Assembly: GCF_000620465.1 (NCBI RefSeq)
Contig: NZ_JIBE01000003.1
Coordinates: forward strand, 806,001 to 870,000
Source of the DNA: Ralstonia sp. UNC404CL21Col
Lineage (GTDB): Bacteria; Pseudomonadota; Gammaproteobacteria; Burkholderiales; Burkholderiaceae
Direction of reading: 5' to 3'
DNA length: 64,000 nucleotides
In this document: positions 36,149-46,409 of the stretch, piece after piece
Position numbering within the stretch: position 1 is the first letter of the stretch
Layout: every line of letters begins with the position of its first letter
The notes under the pieces: generated by a model
Told to the model about the DNA's origin: nothing
Database searches by the model: none
Seen by the model: the letters and a program-made list of their open reading frames with translations, nothing else
Made by a program: the position numbers and the translations under genes

Positions 36149-37195
36149 TCAGTGCGTAACGCCGTCGGCCAGCAGGCGTTGCAGCACGTTGCTGGAGATC
36201 AGACGATGGCCGCCGGTGGTGGGGTGCACGCCGTCAGCGAACAGGTAAGACGTGTCTGCACCTGCAGTCACCAGCGTGTTGGCGGAGCAGAACAGCGAGC
36301 TGCCGCCTGCGCCCGGGACGAGCGTGTTGATCTTGGTCGCATCGCAAGCCGGCACGCTGGTATTGCTGAAACCAAACGTCGCACCGTTCTGAATCACGGC
36401 GGTCAATTGCGAATTGAAATCGATCACGCGAGCACCGGTACCGGCAAGGCCAGCTTGCAGCGTGGTGTTGAACGCGCCCACCAGCGCATGCAGCAACGCC
36501 TGGCCTGCCGCACCGCCCGCCACGCCCTGCGGCGTCAGGCTGCTGTCGGGCAGGTTGAACACGTAGAGCTGCGTCGCGTTCTTGCTGATCATGTCCTTGA
36601 CGTAACCGACCAGCTCAGTCGCGGCCTGCTGCACCTGTGCGGTGGCGATGGCGGGCGTCACACCCGAATTGGGTGTCGCCACGGCGGCAGCCCAGTAGAA
36701 GATGTCGTTGTTGCCACCGAACACGAACACGACGTCGTTGTCGCCGTTGAACGTGTTGTTGCTGGCCGTGTAGAAGTTGGCGAGTTGCTGTTTGACCGGA
36801 TACGTGAGCGCCCCGGCGCCACCGTTGTGACCGATACCGTTCGGGTCGGTCACGCGCGAACCGCCTTGCGCGTAGTCGAAGCAACCGGGTTTCGGGCAGC
36901 TCTGCACCGAGTTGGCATAACCCATCACGGCCGGTGTGAGCGCCACACCGAGTTGCGCCGCCACCGTTTCCGCCCAGACCGGGCCGGGGTTGGTGGTGAA
37001 CTTGCCGCCTCCCACGGCAGCCGCTGCCGGCGTGTAGGTCCCAGCGTCGCTCAGGCTGTCACCGAACACCACCATGCGCTGCACTTTGGCGACGTTGGGG
37101 TTGCCGCTCTGATCGCTTTCACCGCCGCCGCAAGCGGCCAGGCTCAAGGCCAGGGTCGCCGATGCGACGACGCCCATCCATTGACGCAACTTCAT
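36149..37195 (-). CDS. SGNH/GDSL-family esterase, predicted lipoprotein
   Basis: 348 residues. Lipoprotein signal with lipobox LAAC (Cys21) followed by GGGES. Block I FGDSLSDAGTY holds the catalytic Ser; block III GGNNDIFYW supplies the oxyanion-hole Asn; block V DGVHPTTGGH the Asp-His pair. Four further Cys residues (SCPKPGC, ACDATK, FCSANT) could form disulfides. A surface or periplasmic lipase/esterase is expected; substrate unknown. Stands alone between two terminators or promoters. Confidence 0.92.
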   Translation of the reverse strand: MKLRQWMGVVASATLALSLAACGGGESDQSGNPNVAKVQRMVVFGDSLSDAGTYTPAAAAVGGGKFTTNPGPVWAETVAAQLGVALTPAVMGYANSVQSCPKPGCFDYAQGGSRVTDPNGIGHNGGAGALTYPVKQQLANFYTASNNTFNGDNDVVFVFGGNNDIFYWAAAVATPNSGVTPAIATAQVQQAATELVGYVKDMISKNATQLYVFNLPDSSLTPQGVAGGAAGQALLHALVGAFNTTLQAGLAGTGARVIDFNSQLTAVIQNGATFGFSNTSVPACDATKINTLVPGAGGSSLFCSANTLVTAGADTSYLFADGVHPTTGGHRLISSNVLQRLLADGVTH

Positions 37196-37357
37196 GATGT
37201 CTGTCTCCGTGTGGAATTTTTATGGTTTGTGGTGCCGCGGTGCGTAACCTCGCCGTGCGCGTTTGAAGCACGCGGAACGACACAACGCCCAAGTGTAGCG
37301 AGGTTGCCGGGCGCACGGCGAACGTGCGGCCCGTAAGAATTAGAGGTCCGACTCGAA

Positions 37358-38362
37358 CTACGCGGTGAACGCGGCGGCCGCGCGACGCAGGCGATCATTG
37401 ACCGCAGCCCAGGCGGGCGTGTCGGCTAGGGTTTCCACCCAGATGGCGTCGTAACCGCCGCGATCGAGTTCGCGCAACAGCGCATAGAGCGCGTTGGCAT
37501 AGGCGGCGGGTGTGGCGGGGGCAACGCGCTGGTCGCAGCCGTCACGCAGTACCACTGGGGCACCGAGCCACACGACGCGCTTGTCCGCGGGCAGTGCAGC
37601 GAGGCGCGCGGGCACCTCGGCGGCCGACAGCAAATACAACGGCGTGCGCGGCGCGTAGTGCGCCTTCAACGTGCCGGAAGCACGCGGCGCAGCGGCATCA
37701 GGAAGGGCCGGCAATTCGCCGGTCACACGCTCGATGTCTTCAGGCGTGATGGCGCCCGGGCGCAGCAGCACGGGGCCGATGCCCTGATCCAGCCGCGACA
37801 GATCGATGATGGTCGATTCGATGCCCACGTCCACGCCGTCACCTTCGAGCACGAAGACGGCATCGCCGAATTCATCGCGCACATGCTGCGCGGTGGTCGG
37901 GCTGACCTGGCCGAACTTGTTGGCCGACGGCGCCGCAATGCCGCCGCGCCCACGCTTGAAGCGCGACAGCAACGCCTGCGCCACCGGGTGCGAGGGGCAA
38001 CGCAGCCCGATGCTGTCCTGCCCGCCTGCCACGGCGGCCGGGATGTGCGGCGCACGCTTCAGGATCAGCGTCAGCGGCCCTGGCCAGAAGGCTTCGATGA
38101 GCTGCAGCGCGATGCCGGGCACATCGTCGGTCCAGTACGAAATATCGGCACCATCCACCACGTGCACGATGACGGGGTGATTGGACGGCCGGCCCTTGGC
38201 CGCATAGATCTTGGCGATGGCCTGCGGGCTTTCGGCATCGGCGCCGAGTCCGTATACGGTCTCGGTCGGGAAGGCGACCAGCTCGCCCGCCTCCAGCCTG
38301 CGCGCGGCCTCTTCGAGGCGTTCGCGCGATGGCATGACGTAGGGAGTGGTCGACTTGTGCAT
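37358..38362 (-). CDS. L-threonylcarbamoyladenylate synthase (Sua5/YrdC family)
   Basis: 334 residues from ATG 38362 (a start at 38335 would remove nine residues). The YrdC domain (about 1-205) has VAFPTETVYGLGADA, KGRPSNHPVIVHV, RCPSHPVAQALL and SANKFGQVSPTTAQHV. The extra C-terminal Sua5 domain (ASGTLKAHYAPRTPLYLL linker onward) shows it is the long Sua5 form and not the short TsaC. It makes threonylcarbamoyl-AMP for t6A37 modification of ANN-decoding tRNAs. Starts 14 bases after purK and is probably co-transcribed with it. Confidence 0.93.
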   Translation of the reverse strand: MHKSTTPYVMPSRERLEEAARRLEAGELVAFPTETVYGLGADAESPQAIAKIYAAKGRPSNHPVIVHVVDGADISYWTDDVPGIALQLIEAFWPGPLTLILKRAPHIPAAVAGGQDSIGLRCPSHPVAQALLSRFKRGRGGIAAPSANKFGQVSPTTAQHVRDEFGDAVFVLEGDGVDVGIESTIIDLSRLDQGIGPVLLRPGAITPEDIERVTGELPALPDAAAPRASGTLKAHYAPRTPLYLLSAAEVPARLAALPADKRVVWLGAPVVLRDGCDQRVAPATPAAYANALYALLRELDRGGYDAIWVETLADTPAWAAVNDRLRRAAAAFTA

Positions 38363-38376
38363 GATGACGCTCGCAA

Positions 38377-39612
38377 TCAGTCCGGCTGCAAACCGAGCAC
38401 GTGCGCGGCGTGGCGGAACGCTTCGTCCACCACTTCCGGCGAGGTGCCGACGCAGTTCACGTGGCCCATCTTGCGGCCCGGGCGCGCATCGGCCTTGCCA
38501 TACAGGTGCACCTTCGCACCGCTGTGGCCCATCACTTCGTGCCACGCGGGCGTACGTTCCAGGCCGTATTCGAACCACACATCGCCCAGCACATTCAGCA
38601 TACGCCCCGGTGAATGCTGCCGCGTGCTGCCCAGCGGCAGGCGGGCCATGGCACGCACCTGCTGCTCGAACTGGCTCGTCTCGCACACATCCATGGTGAT
38701 GTGGCCGGAGTTGTGCGGACGCGGCGCCATTTCGTTGGCGACCAGCGAGCCGTCCTGCAGCACGAAGAACTCGATGCACAGCACGCCGACGTAGCCCATT
38801 TCCTCGGCAATCATCGCGGCGGCGGCGCGGGTGCGCGTGGCAATGTCGTCCGACACGCTGCGCGACGGCATGATCGTCGAAAACAGGATGCCGTCACGGT
38901 GCGCGTTCTCTGCCAGCGGCCACGTGGCCGTGCTGCCATCGGCGCCGCGCGCGGCCAATACAGACACTTCGTAGGCCAGCGGCAGCATCTTTTCCAGCAC
39001 GCACGGCACGTGCTGCATGGCGGCCCAGGCTGCGCGCAGCTCTTCCACCGTCGAGACGCGCGCCTGGCCCTTGCCGTCGTAGCCCATGCGCGCAATCTTC
39101 AGAATGCCGGGCAACAGGTCGGCGGGCAGTTGTTCGATGTCGGCTTCGTGCTCGATCACCCAGCTCGGTGCGGGATGGATGCCGGTGCGCGCGGCGCACA
39201 GCGCGAAGAATTTTTTCTCGGCGATGCGGTTCTGCGCGATCGAGACGCAGTTGGCACGCGGCGCAACGAACGCGCCGAGCTGCTCCAGGCGGTCGAGCGC
39301 CATGGCCGGCACGTTCTCGAATTCGGTCGTGACGGCCGGACACAGTGCAGCCATCTCGGCCAATGCGGCTTCATCGGTATAGCCGGCGCACAGGTGGCGC
39401 TCGGCGATGGTGCCGGCCGGGCTGTTCGGGTCCGGATCGAGCACGCAGACCTTGTAGCCCATGGCCTGCGCGGCGTGCGCGAACATGCGGCCGAGCTGGC
39501 CACCGCCGAGCATGCCAAGCCAGGCATCGGGCAGGATCGCGTTGGGAACGTTCAGCGCGCGGGATTCCGCGGTGTGGGCTTGCGCCAGGCGCGGGTTCAG
39601 GTCGTCGGCCAT
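38377..39612 (-). CDS. purK: PurK, N5-carboxyaminoimidazole ribonucleotide synthetase
   Basis: 411 residues. After a head of about 28 residues comes [22 protein letters not shown], the N-terminal motif of ATP-grasp PurK, then [20 protein letters not shown] and [10 protein letters not shown], and the active-site [15 protein letters not shown]. It converts AIR with ATP and bicarbonate into N5-CAIR, the substrate of PurE. It lies 19 bases after purE in the order purC-purE-purK. Confidence 0.96.
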   Translation of the reverse strand: MADDLNPRLAQAHTAESRALNVPNAILPDAWLGMLGGGQLGRMFAHAAQAMGYKVCVLDPDPNSPAGTIAERHLCAGYTDEAALAEMAALCPAVTTEFENVPAMALDRLEQLGAFVAPRANCVSIAQNRIAEKKFFALCAARTGIHPAPSWVIEHEADIEQLPADLLPGILKIARMGYDGKGQARVSTVEELRAAWAAMQHVPCVLEKMLPLAYEVSVLAARGADGSTATWPLAENAHRDGILFSTIMPSRSVSDDIATRTRAAAAMIAEEMGYVGVLCIEFFVLQDGSLVANEMAPRPHNSGHITMDVCETSQFEQQVRAMARLPLGSTRQHSPGRMLNVLGDVWFEYGLERTPAWHEVMGHSGAKVHLYGKADARPGRKMGHVNCVGTSPEVVDEAFRHAAHVLGLQPD

Positions 39613-39631
39613 GAATCGGGTCGTAGGTTGC

Positions 39632-40141
39632 TTAGGCGCCGTGCACAGGGAGCGTCATGCCGCGTGCGACTTCGGTCTGCTGCGCGCGGAAGGCTTCGAG
39701 CTTGTCGGCCAGGGCCGAGTCGGTGGTGGCGATGGTGGCGATGGCGGCCAGCGCTGCGTTGGCCGCACCGGCTTCGCCAATCGCGAATGTCGACACCGGA
39801 ATGCCCTTGGGCATCTGCACGATGGAGAGCAGCGAGTCTTCGCCGCGCAGGTACTTGGACGGCACCGGCACGCCGAACACCGGCACGATCGTCTTCGCGG
39901 CGATCATGCCCGGCAGGTGCGCTGCCCCGCCAGCACCGGCGATGATGGCGCGCAAACCGCGGCCGCGTGCGGCTTCGGCGTAACGGAACATGTCGTCCGG
40001 CATGCGGTGCGCCGAGACGACCTGCGCCTCGAACGGAATGCCGAACTGCGTGAGCATGTCGACAGCGTGGCGCATCACTTCCCAGTCGGAGCTGGAGCCC
40101 ATCACCACGCCAACGAGCGGAGCGGATTGCTGTGCGGTCAT
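39632..40141 (-). CDS. purE: PurE, N5-carboxyaminoimidazole ribonucleotide mutase
   Basis: 169 residues from ATG 40141, preferred because CCGGAG is eight bases upstream of it; an ATG at 40147 leaves only two bases to the ribosome site. Class I PurE motifs: [30 protein letters not shown] and [14 protein letters not shown] (catalytic His). It turns N5-CAIR into CAIR. Lies nine bases after purC. Confidence 0.96.
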   Translation of the reverse strand: MTAQQSAPLVGVVMGSSSDWEVMRHAVDMLTQFGIPFEAQVVSAHRMPDDMFRYAEAARGRGLRAIIAGAGGAAHLPGMIAAKTIVPVFGVPVPSKYLRGEDSLLSIVQMPKGIPVSTFAIGEAGAANAALAAIATIATTDSALADKLEAFRAQQTEVARGMTLPVHGA

Positions 40142-40156
40142 TGTCATCGCTCCGGT

Positions 40157-41092
40157 TTAACGCAGGGATTCACCGGTCAGGCGGGTCAGCGCTTCGCGGT
40201 ATTTGTCAGCGGTTTTTTCGATCACGTCGGCAGGCAGCTGCGGCGCCGGCGCGGTCTTCGGCCAGGGCTTGCCATCAATGCGCACGGCTTCGAGCCAGTC
40301 GCGCACGAACTGCTTGTCGAACGACGGCGGGTTCGTGCCGACCTGGTACGAATCGGCCGGCCAGAAGCGCGACGAGTCTGCGGTCAGCGCCTCGTCCATC
40401 AGCGTGAGCGTGCCGTTTTCGTCCAGGCCGAACTCGAACTTGGTGTCGGCGATGATGATGCCGCGCGTGGCGGCAAAGTCGGAGGCTTCCTTGTACAGGC
40501 GGATGCTCACATCGCGGATCTGCGCGGCGAGGTCCGGGCCGATGCGGCGTTCGACTTCGTCGAAGGAGATGTTCTCGTCGTGCTCGCCCATCTCCGCCTT
40601 GGCGGCGGGGGTGAAGATCGGCTCCGGCAGCTTCTGCGCGTTCTGCAGGCCAGGGGCCAGATGCACGCCGCAGACGGCGCCGGTCGCTTGGTAATCCTTC
40701 CAGCCGCTGCCGGCCAGGTAGCCGCGCACCACGGCTTCCACCAGGATCGGCTTCAGGCGCTTGACCACGATGGCGCGGCCGCGCACCTGGTCGACTTCAT
40801 TCGGGGCCACCACGGTTTCCGGGGCGATGCCGGTCTCGTGCGTCGGCACGATGTGGCGCAGCTTGTTGAACCAGAAATCCGACATCTGCGCGAGCACACG
40901 GCCCTTGTCCGGAATCGGCTGGCCGAGAATCACGTCAAACGCCGAGAGGCGGTCGGTGGTGACCATCAGCAGCTTGTCGTCGCCGACAGCGTAGTTCTCG
41001 CGCACTTTGCCACGGCCGAGCAACGGCAGGCTGGTGATCGACGATTCGTAAAGGGCGGAGGATGCAGCGGGGTTGTTAGATGCGGCGGACAC
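40157..41092 (-). CDS. purC: PurC, SAICAR synthetase
   Basis: 311 residues with GTG at 41092 as start ([20 protein letters not shown]). This start is chosen because a TATAAT box covers an alternative ATG at 41134, so a longer product would begin upstream of the transcript; the GTG has no clear ribosome site. Family motifs: [52 protein letters not shown] and [12 protein letters not shown]. It joins CAIR and aspartate. First gene of purC-purE-purK. Confidence 0.94.
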   Translation of the reverse strand: MSAASNNPAASSALYESSITSLPLLGRGKVRENYAVGDDKLLMVTTDRLSAFDVILGQPIPDKGRVLAQMSDFWFNKLRHIVPTHETGIAPETVVAPNEVDQVRGRAIVVKRLKPILVEAVVRGYLAGSGWKDYQATGAVCGVHLAPGLQNAQKLPEPIFTPAAKAEMGEHDENISFDEVERRIGPDLAAQIRDVSIRLYKEASDFAATRGIIIADTKFEFGLDENGTLTLMDEALTADSSRFWPADSYQVGTNPPSFDKQFVRDWLEAVRIDGKPWPKTAPAPQLPADVIEKTADKYREALTRLTGESLR

Positions 41093-41132
41093 GGCGGAAC
41101 CCGGAGAAGATAAGAAAACGTGGAAGGCCAGC

Positions 41133-41164
41133 ATTATACGTGGCCCATGGGGTGGCCCATGCAA
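41133..41164 (-). promoter_or_regulatory. purC promoter with tandem 12-base repeat in the spacer
   Basis: On the minus strand: TTGCAT (41159-41164), a 20-base spacer and TATAAT (41133-41138). The spacer holds two direct copies of GTGGCCCATG spaced 12 bases apart (plus strand 41140-41149 and 41152-41161), possibly an operator. Confidence 0.5.
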
Positions 41165-41168
41165 TGCA

Positions 41169-41195
41169 AAACGGCTGGCGCAGTGCCAGCCGTTT
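41169..41195 (-). terminator. Hairpin downstream of fba
   Basis: Eleven-base stem AAACGGCTGGC / GCCAGCCGTTT with five-base loop, 22 bases past the fba stop; followed on the minus strand by TTTTGC only, so the T-run is short. Confidence 0.6.
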
Positions 41196-41216
41196 GCTAA
41201 ATGTGACGCGAAATGC

Positions 41217-42281
41217 TTATTGCACCACTTGCGCCAGATCGCCGCTTTGGTACTTCTGCGCCATCACCGACAGGCCGATCGGCTTGATCTTGCCGGCCTG
41301 ACCTTCGCAGCCGAACTGGATATAGCGTGCCTTGCAGATTTGCTTGGCGGCTTCGCGCGCCGGCTTGAGCCATTCGCGGGCGTCGAACTTGTCCGGGTTT
41401 TCGGCCAGGAACTTGCGCACCGCGCCCGTCATTGCCAGGCGGATGTCGGTGTCGATGTTGATCTTGCGCACGCCGTACTTGATGGCTTCCTGGATTTCCT
41501 CGACGGGCACGCCGTAGGTTTCCTTCATCTTGCCACCGTACTGGTTGATGATGGCCAGCAGCTCTTGCGGCACGCTCGACGAGCCGTGCATCACCAGGTG
41601 GGTGTTAGGGATGCGCGCGTGGATTTCCTTCACGCGGCTGATCGCCAGGATGTCGCCGGTGGGCTTGCGCGAGAACTTGTAGGCGCCGTGGCTGGTACCG
41701 ATGGCGATGGCCAGCGCGTCGAGCTGCGTCGCCTTGACGAACTGCGCCGCTTCTTCCGGATCGGTCAGCAGGGCCGAGTGGTCGAGCTTGCCCTCGGCGC
41801 CGATCCCATCTTCCTCGCCGGCCATGCCGGTCTCGAGCGAGCCCAGGCAGCCGAGTTCGCCTTCCACGGTCACGCCGACCTTGTGGGCCATCTCGACCAC
41901 GCGGCGCGTCACGTCGACGTTGTAGTCGAAATCGGCGGGCGTCTTGCCGTCTTCGCGCAGCGAGCCGTCCATCATGACCGAGCCGAAGCCCAGGTCGATG
42001 GCGCCCTGGCAGATGGCCGGGCTTTGGCCGTGATCCTGATGCATGACCAGCGGGATCTCCGGATAAGCCTCGACAGCGGCCTGGATCAGGTGCTTGATGA
42101 ACGATTCGCCGGCGTATTTGCGGGCGCCTGCGCTGGCTTGCAGGATGACGGGTGCACCGGCTTCCTTGGCGGCTTCCATCACGGCCTGGACTTGCTCCAG
42201 GTTGTTCACGTTGAATGCCGGCAGGCCGTAGCCGTTTTCAGCGGCGTGGTCCAGCAGTTGGCGCATCGAGACGAGTGGCAT
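41217..42281 (-). CDS. fba: Class II fructose-1,6-bisphosphate aldolase, Calvin-cycle subtype
   Basis: 354 residues. [29 protein letters not shown] opening, [15 protein letters not shown] (Zn ligand His and the catalytic Asp region), [12 protein letters not shown] and [16 protein letters not shown]; the length and motifs fit the subtype known from cbb operons and widely used for glycolysis in betaproteobacteria. Reversible cleavage of fructose bisphosphate in glycolysis and gluconeogenesis. AGGAG before the ATG. Downstream of pyk and pgk on the same strand. Confidence 0.96.
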   Translation of the reverse strand: MPLVSMRQLLDHAAENGYGLPAFNVNNLEQVQAVMEAAKEAGAPVILQASAGARKYAGESFIKHLIQAAVEAYPEIPLVMHQDHGQSPAICQGAIDLGFGSVMMDGSLREDGKTPADFDYNVDVTRRVVEMAHKVGVTVEGELGCLGSLETGMAGEEDGIGAEGKLDHSALLTDPEEAAQFVKATQLDALAIAIGTSHGAYKFSRKPTGDILAISRVKEIHARIPNTHLVMHGSSSVPQELLAIINQYGGKMKETYGVPVEEIQEAIKYGVRKINIDTDIRLAMTGAVRKFLAENPDKFDAREWLKPAREAAKQICKARYIQFGCEGQAGKIKPIGLSVMAQKYQSGDLAQVVQ

Positions 42282-42368
42282 GGTTTTCTCCTATGGATCG
42301 ATCTGTATTCGGTCTCTGGAACGCGTGGGCATCTGAAAGACGTAGCAAACGGCGTTCCGTCGTGGGCG

Positions 42369-43808
42369 TCAGTGCATGCCGACGCGAACAATCTTGAGCG
42401 TGTTGGTGCCGCCGGCCTGGCCCATCGGCTCGCCGACGGTCAGGACGATGAAGTCGCCGCGCTGCACGACGCCGCGCGCGACCAGCAGTTCTTCGGCCTG
42501 GTGCAGCGCTTCGTCGCGATCGGTGCTGTTGGCCAGCGGGAGCGACTGCACGTTGCGGTACAGGGCCATCTTGCGCTGCGATGCCACGTTGGGCGTCATC
42601 GCATAAATGGGAATGTTGATGCCGTGGCGGCTCATCCAGAGCGCCGTGGCGCCCGAATCGGTGAGCGCGGCAATCGCCTTGACCTGCAGGTGGTGCGCCG
42701 TGAACAGCGCGCCCATGGCGATCGACTGGTCGATGCGGCTGAAGGTCTGGTCGAGGAAGTCCGCATCCAGATGCACGGTTTGCGACTTCTCGGCTTCCAC
42801 GCAGATGGCAGCCATGGCTTCGATGGTCTCGACCGGGTAGCGGCCGGCCGCCGTTTCCGCCGACAGCATCACGGCGTCGGTGCCGTCGAGCACGGCGTTG
42901 GCGACATCCGACACCTCGGCGCGCGTCGGCACCGGGTTGACGATCATCGATTCCATCATCTGCGTGGCGGTGATGGCCAGCTTGTTGGTTTCACGGGCCA
43001 GCTTGATCATGCGCTTCTGCAGCGCCGGCACGGCCGCGTTGCCGACTTCCACGGCCAGGTCGCCACGCGCGACCATGATGCCGTCGGAGGCGGCCAGGAT
43101 CTCTTCGAGCACGCCGGGGCGAATGGCCTCGGCACGCTCGATCTTGGCGATCATGCGGGTCTTGTGGTTATGCGGCGCGCCGGCCACAGCGGCCAGTTGG
43201 CGCGCCATTTCCATGTCGGTCGCGTTCTTGGGGAAGCTGACCGCGACGTAATCGGCGCCCAGCGCCATCGCGGTCTTGATGTCTTCCATGTCCTTGGCGG
43301 TCAGCGCCGGCGCCGACAGCCCGCCGCCCTGGCGGTTGATGCCCTTGTTGTTGGACAGATCGCCGCCGATCTTGACGATGGTCTCGATCTCTTCGCCCAC
43401 CACGCGCTCGACTTGCAGCACGATCAGGCCGTCGTTGAGCAGCAGCAGATCACCGGGGCCCACGTCGCGCGGCAGTTCCTTGTAGTCGAGGCCGACGCGC
43501 TCCTGGTTGCCCAGCTCGCAGCGGGCGTCGAGCGTGAAGCGATCGCCCGGCTCCAGCGTGATCTTGCCGTTCTCGAACTTGCCGACACGGATCTTGGGGC
43601 CCTGCAGGTCGGCCATGATGGCCACCTCGCGGCCCACCGAGCGCGCCACTTCGCGCACCAGCTGCGCGCGATCGATGTGGTCTTGCGCCGCGCCGTGCGA
43701 GAAGTTCAGCCGCACCACGTCGACCCCCGCAGCGATCATGCGGGTCAAGACTTCCTGCGTGCTGGACGCGGGGCCGAGCGTTGCGACGATCTTGGTAGCG
43801 CGGGTCAT
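42369..43808 (-). CDS. pyk: Pyruvate kinase
   Basis: 479 residues from ATG 43808 (MTRATKIVATLGPASST); an open frame continuing to 44261 antisense to pgk sequence in another frame is spurious. Motifs: VVRLNFSHGAAQDH, MVARGDLAVEVG, and ITATQMMESMIVNPVPTRAE (signature). Transfers phosphate from phosphoenolpyruvate to ADP. 47 bases after pgk, 87 bases before fba: a lower-glycolysis gene set in one direction. Confidence 0.97.
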   Translation of the reverse strand: MTRATKIVATLGPASSTQEVLTRMIAAGVDVVRLNFSHGAAQDHIDRAQLVREVARSVGREVAIMADLQGPKIRVGKFENGKITLEPGDRFTLDARCELGNQERVGLDYKELPRDVGPGDLLLLNDGLIVLQVERVVGEEIETIVKIGGDLSNNKGINRQGGGLSAPALTAKDMEDIKTAMALGADYVAVSFPKNATDMEMARQLAAVAGAPHNHKTRMIAKIERAEAIRPGVLEEILAASDGIMVARGDLAVEVGNAAVPALQKRMIKLARETNKLAITATQMMESMIVNPVPTRAEVSDVANAVLDGTDAVMLSAETAAGRYPVETIEAMAAICVEAEKSQTVHLDADFLDQTFSRIDQSIAMGALFTAHHLQVKAIAALTDSGATALWMSRHGINIPIYAMTPNVASQRKMALYRNVQSLPLANSTDRDEALHQAEELLVARGVVQRGDFIVLTVGEPMGQAGGTNTLKIVRVGMH

Positions 43809-43855
43809 GGGCGGCGGTGTCTCGTTGTTGTGGTGGGGATGTGGCGGCGTTTGCG

Positions 43856-45067
43856 TCAGGCCACAGCGGCCTGGTTTTGCGCGCGTTGCTCCAGGATTTC
43901 GACGGCCGGCAGCGTCTTGCCTTCCAGGAACTCGAGGAACGCACCGCCGCCGGTGGAGATATAGCCCACCTTGTCGGCAATGTTGTACTTGGCGATGGCC
44001 GCCAGCGTGTCGCCGCCGCCGGCAATCGAGAAACCCGACGAGGCAGCAATCGCCTCGGCCAGCACCTTGGTGCCATTGCCGAACTGGTCGAATTCGAACA
44101 CGCCGACCGGGCCGTTCCAGACGATGGTGCCGGCGCTCTTCAGTTGTTCGGCCAGTTGCGCGGCCGTCTTCGGGCCGATGTCGAGGATCATGTCGTCGTC
44201 GGCCACATCGGCCACGTCCTTGACGGTAGCGGCCGCGGTGGCGCTGAATTCCTTGGCGCACACCACGTCAACGGGAATGGGTACCGACGCGCCGCGCGCC
44301 GCCAGCATCTCGATGATGGCCTTGGCATCGCCCACGAGGTCGGCTTCCGCCAGCGATTTGCCGATCTTCAGGCCGGCGGCCAGCATGAACGTGTTGGCAA
44401 TACCACCGCCCACGATCAGGTTGTCGACCTTGTCGGCCAGCGATTTCAGGATGGTCAGCTTGGTCGACACCTTCGAGCCAGCCACGATGGCCACCAGAGG
44501 ACGGGCCGGCTGGCCCAGCGCCTTGCCCAGCGCGTCCAGCTCGGCAGCCAGCAGCGGGCCCGCGCAAGCGACGGGAGCGAACTTGGCGATGCCGTGCGTG
44601 GTGGCTTCCGCGCGGTGGGCGGTGCCGAAGGCGTCGTTGACGTACACGTCGCACAGCTTGGCCATCTTCTGGGCCAGTTCGTCGCTGTTCTTCTTCTCGC
44701 CCTTGTTCACGCGGCAGTTTTCCAGCAGCACGACTTGGCCGGGCGCGACCTCCACGCCATCCACCCAGTTCTGGACGAGCTTCACGTCACGGCCGAGCAG
44801 TTCGGACAGGCGCTTCGCAACCGGTGCCAGCGAATCTTCCGGCTTGAATTCGCCCTCGGTCGGGCGGCCCAGGTGCGAGGTCACCATGACGGCGGCACCG
44901 GCGTCCAGCGCGGCTTTGACGGCCGGCACGGAAGCACGGATGCGCGTGTCTTCGGTGATGTTGCCGGCATCGTCTTGCGGCACGTTGAGGTCGGCGCGGA
45001 TGAACACGCGCTTACCGGCAAGCTTTCCTTCGGAGATGAGATCGGACAGACGCAGGACGTGAGGCAT
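43856..45067 (-). CDS. pgk: Phosphoglycerate kinase
   Basis: 403 residues. [23 protein letters not shown] and [12 protein letters not shown] (substrate-binding Arg/His), [16 protein letters not shown], and the hinge and nucleotide motifs [17 protein letters not shown] and [12 protein letters not shown]. Makes ATP from 1,3-bisphosphoglycerate. First gene of the pgk-pyk-fba set. Confidence 0.97.
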   Translation of the reverse strand: MPHVLRLSDLISEGKLAGKRVFIRADLNVPQDDAGNITEDTRIRASVPAVKAALDAGAAVMVTSHLGRPTEGEFKPEDSLAPVAKRLSELLGRDVKLVQNWVDGVEVAPGQVVLLENCRVNKGEKKNSDELAQKMAKLCDVYVNDAFGTAHRAEATTHGIAKFAPVACAGPLLAAELDALGKALGQPARPLVAIVAGSKVSTKLTILKSLADKVDNLIVGGGIANTFMLAAGLKIGKSLAEADLVGDAKAIIEMLAARGASVPIPVDVVCAKEFSATAAATVKDVADVADDDMILDIGPKTAAQLAEQLKSAGTIVWNGPVGVFEFDQFGNGTKVLAEAIAASSGFSIAGGGDTLAAIAKYNIADKVGYISTGGGAFLEFLEGKTLPAVEILEQRAQNQAAVA

Positions 45068-45186
45068 GGCAGCTTCGGAAGAAATCGCGGAAAACAGCGA
45101 TTTTACCCGATGCGCCTGGTCAAAACGTGCGTTTCTCGGCGGAGTCCTCCGGGCTCGGCCGTCTTGCCGAGGCCGATTGGCGGGGA

Positions 45187-46089
45187 CTACGCCGGCAGCG
45201 GCGTGCGGCGGCGCAGTTGCATCCAGCTTTCGGCCGAATACACGGCCAGACCTGCCCAGATCAGCACATAGCCGGCCACCTTGGGGCCCGCAAACGGCTC
45301 GTTATAGAGCCAGACGCCCAGCAGCAGCTGCAGCGTCGGGCTCACGTACTGCAGCAAACCGAGCAGTGACAACGGAATACGCCGGGCGCCGGCACCAAAC
45401 AGCAGCAGTGGCAGCGCCGTCAGCGGGCCAGCCAGCGCCAGGAGCAGCTGCGTGCCCGGCGATGCGGCCAGGAAGGCGTTCTGATGCTGCGAAGCCAGCC
45501 AACCGAGGTAGGCCAACGCCAGCGGAAACAACAGCAGCGTTTCCAGCGTCAGCCCTTCGAGCGCACCCAGCGGCGAAGTCTTGCGCAGCAAACCGTAGAA
45601 CCCAAACGAAAACGCCAGCGCCAGGGCGATCCACGGCAGCGTGCCAGCCTGCCACGTCAGCCATGCCACGCCCGCGGCGGCCAGCGCCACCGAGACCCAC
45701 TGCACCGGCCGCAGCCGCTCGCCGAGCACCAGTGCGGCCAGCATCACCACCACGAGGGGGTTGATGAAATATCCGAGGCTGGCTTCCAGCACATGGTCGT
45801 GGTTGACCGCCCAGATGTAGGTCAGCCAGTTGGTGGCCAACAGGCTGGTGCTGGCGGCGTAGCGCCCCACCACCCGCGGTTGCTTGCGCAACGCCCACAA
45901 CCAAGCGCCGTGCCGCTTCACGAGCAGGATCACCACCATCACCGCCAATGACCAGATCACCCGGTGCGAAAGAATCTCGACCGGCGACACCGCCTTGAGC
46001 AGCTTGAAGTACAGCGGAAACAGGCCCCACATCGTGTAGGCCAGAAACGCGAAGATCACGCCGTTGCGATTGGAAGCCGACATGTTCAT
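45187..46089 (-). CDS. rarD: RarD-type EamA permease
   Basis: 300 residues, about ten membrane segments in two EamA repeats. The opening [22 protein letters not shown], then [16 protein letters not shown] and [24 protein letters not shown] are typical of RarD. Family members belong to the drug/metabolite transporter superfamily; the substrate of RarD is not established. ATG 46089 overlaps the stop of azlD by four bases (ATGA); a second ATG is at 46083. The overlap suggests co-expression with azlCD. Confidence 0.9.
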   Translation of the reverse strand: MNMSASNRNGVIFAFLAYTMWGLFPLYFKLLKAVSPVEILSHRVIWSLAVMVVILLVKRHGAWLWALRKQPRVVGRYAASTSLLATNWLTYIWAVNHDHVLEASLGYFINPLVVVMLAALVLGERLRPVQWVSVALAAAGVAWLTWQAGTLPWIALALAFSFGFYGLLRKTSPLGALEGLTLETLLLFPLALAYLGWLASQHQNAFLAASPGTQLLLALAGPLTALPLLLFGAGARRIPLSLLGLLQYVSPTLQLLLGVWLYNEPFAGPKVAGYVLIWAGLAVYSAESWMQLRRRTPLPA

Positions 46090-46409
46090 CCCCAGAGACG
46101 CAGCACGGTAAAAACGCCCATGCCGACGAAGATCATGCCGAGCATGCGCCGCGTGGCAACGTAGAACGCGGTGGCGGCAACGCCGGCCATCAGGCGCGGG
46201 TTGGTCCAGCTCGCGTCGAAGTGCCCCTGGTTCCAGAGGAGGTCGGGCAGCACGATGGCGACAAGCGCGGCAGCCGGCGCAAAGCGCAGCGCGTGCTGCA
46301 CGCGGGTAGGCAGGGTCATGCGGTTGCCCACGATCAGGAACAGGGAACGCGTGACGATGGTCACCACGGTCATGCCGGCAATGACCAGCCAGATTTCCAG
46401 CGCGCTCAT
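46086..46409 (-). CDS. azlD: AzlD-family branched-chain amino acid export subunit
   Basis: 107 residues with three to four membrane segments (WLVIAGMTVVTIVTRSLFLIV, LRFAPAAALVAIVLPDLL, MAGVAATAFYVATRRM, GMIFVGMGVFTVLRL). AzlD is the small partner of AzlC; together they export branched-chain amino acids or analogues. Overlaps azlC and rarD by four bases each. Confidence 0.92.
   Translation of the reverse strand: MSALEIWLVIAGMTVVTIVTRSLFLIVGNRMTLPTRVQHALRFAPAAALVAIVLPDLLWNQGHFDASWTNPRLMAGVAATAFYVATRRMLGMIFVGMGVFTVLRLWG

Noticed and set aside
41073-43964. Open frame of 963 codons on the plus strand
   Set aside because: Antisense to fba and pyk, His/Arg/Gly-rich composition typical of shadow frames in high-G+C DNA.
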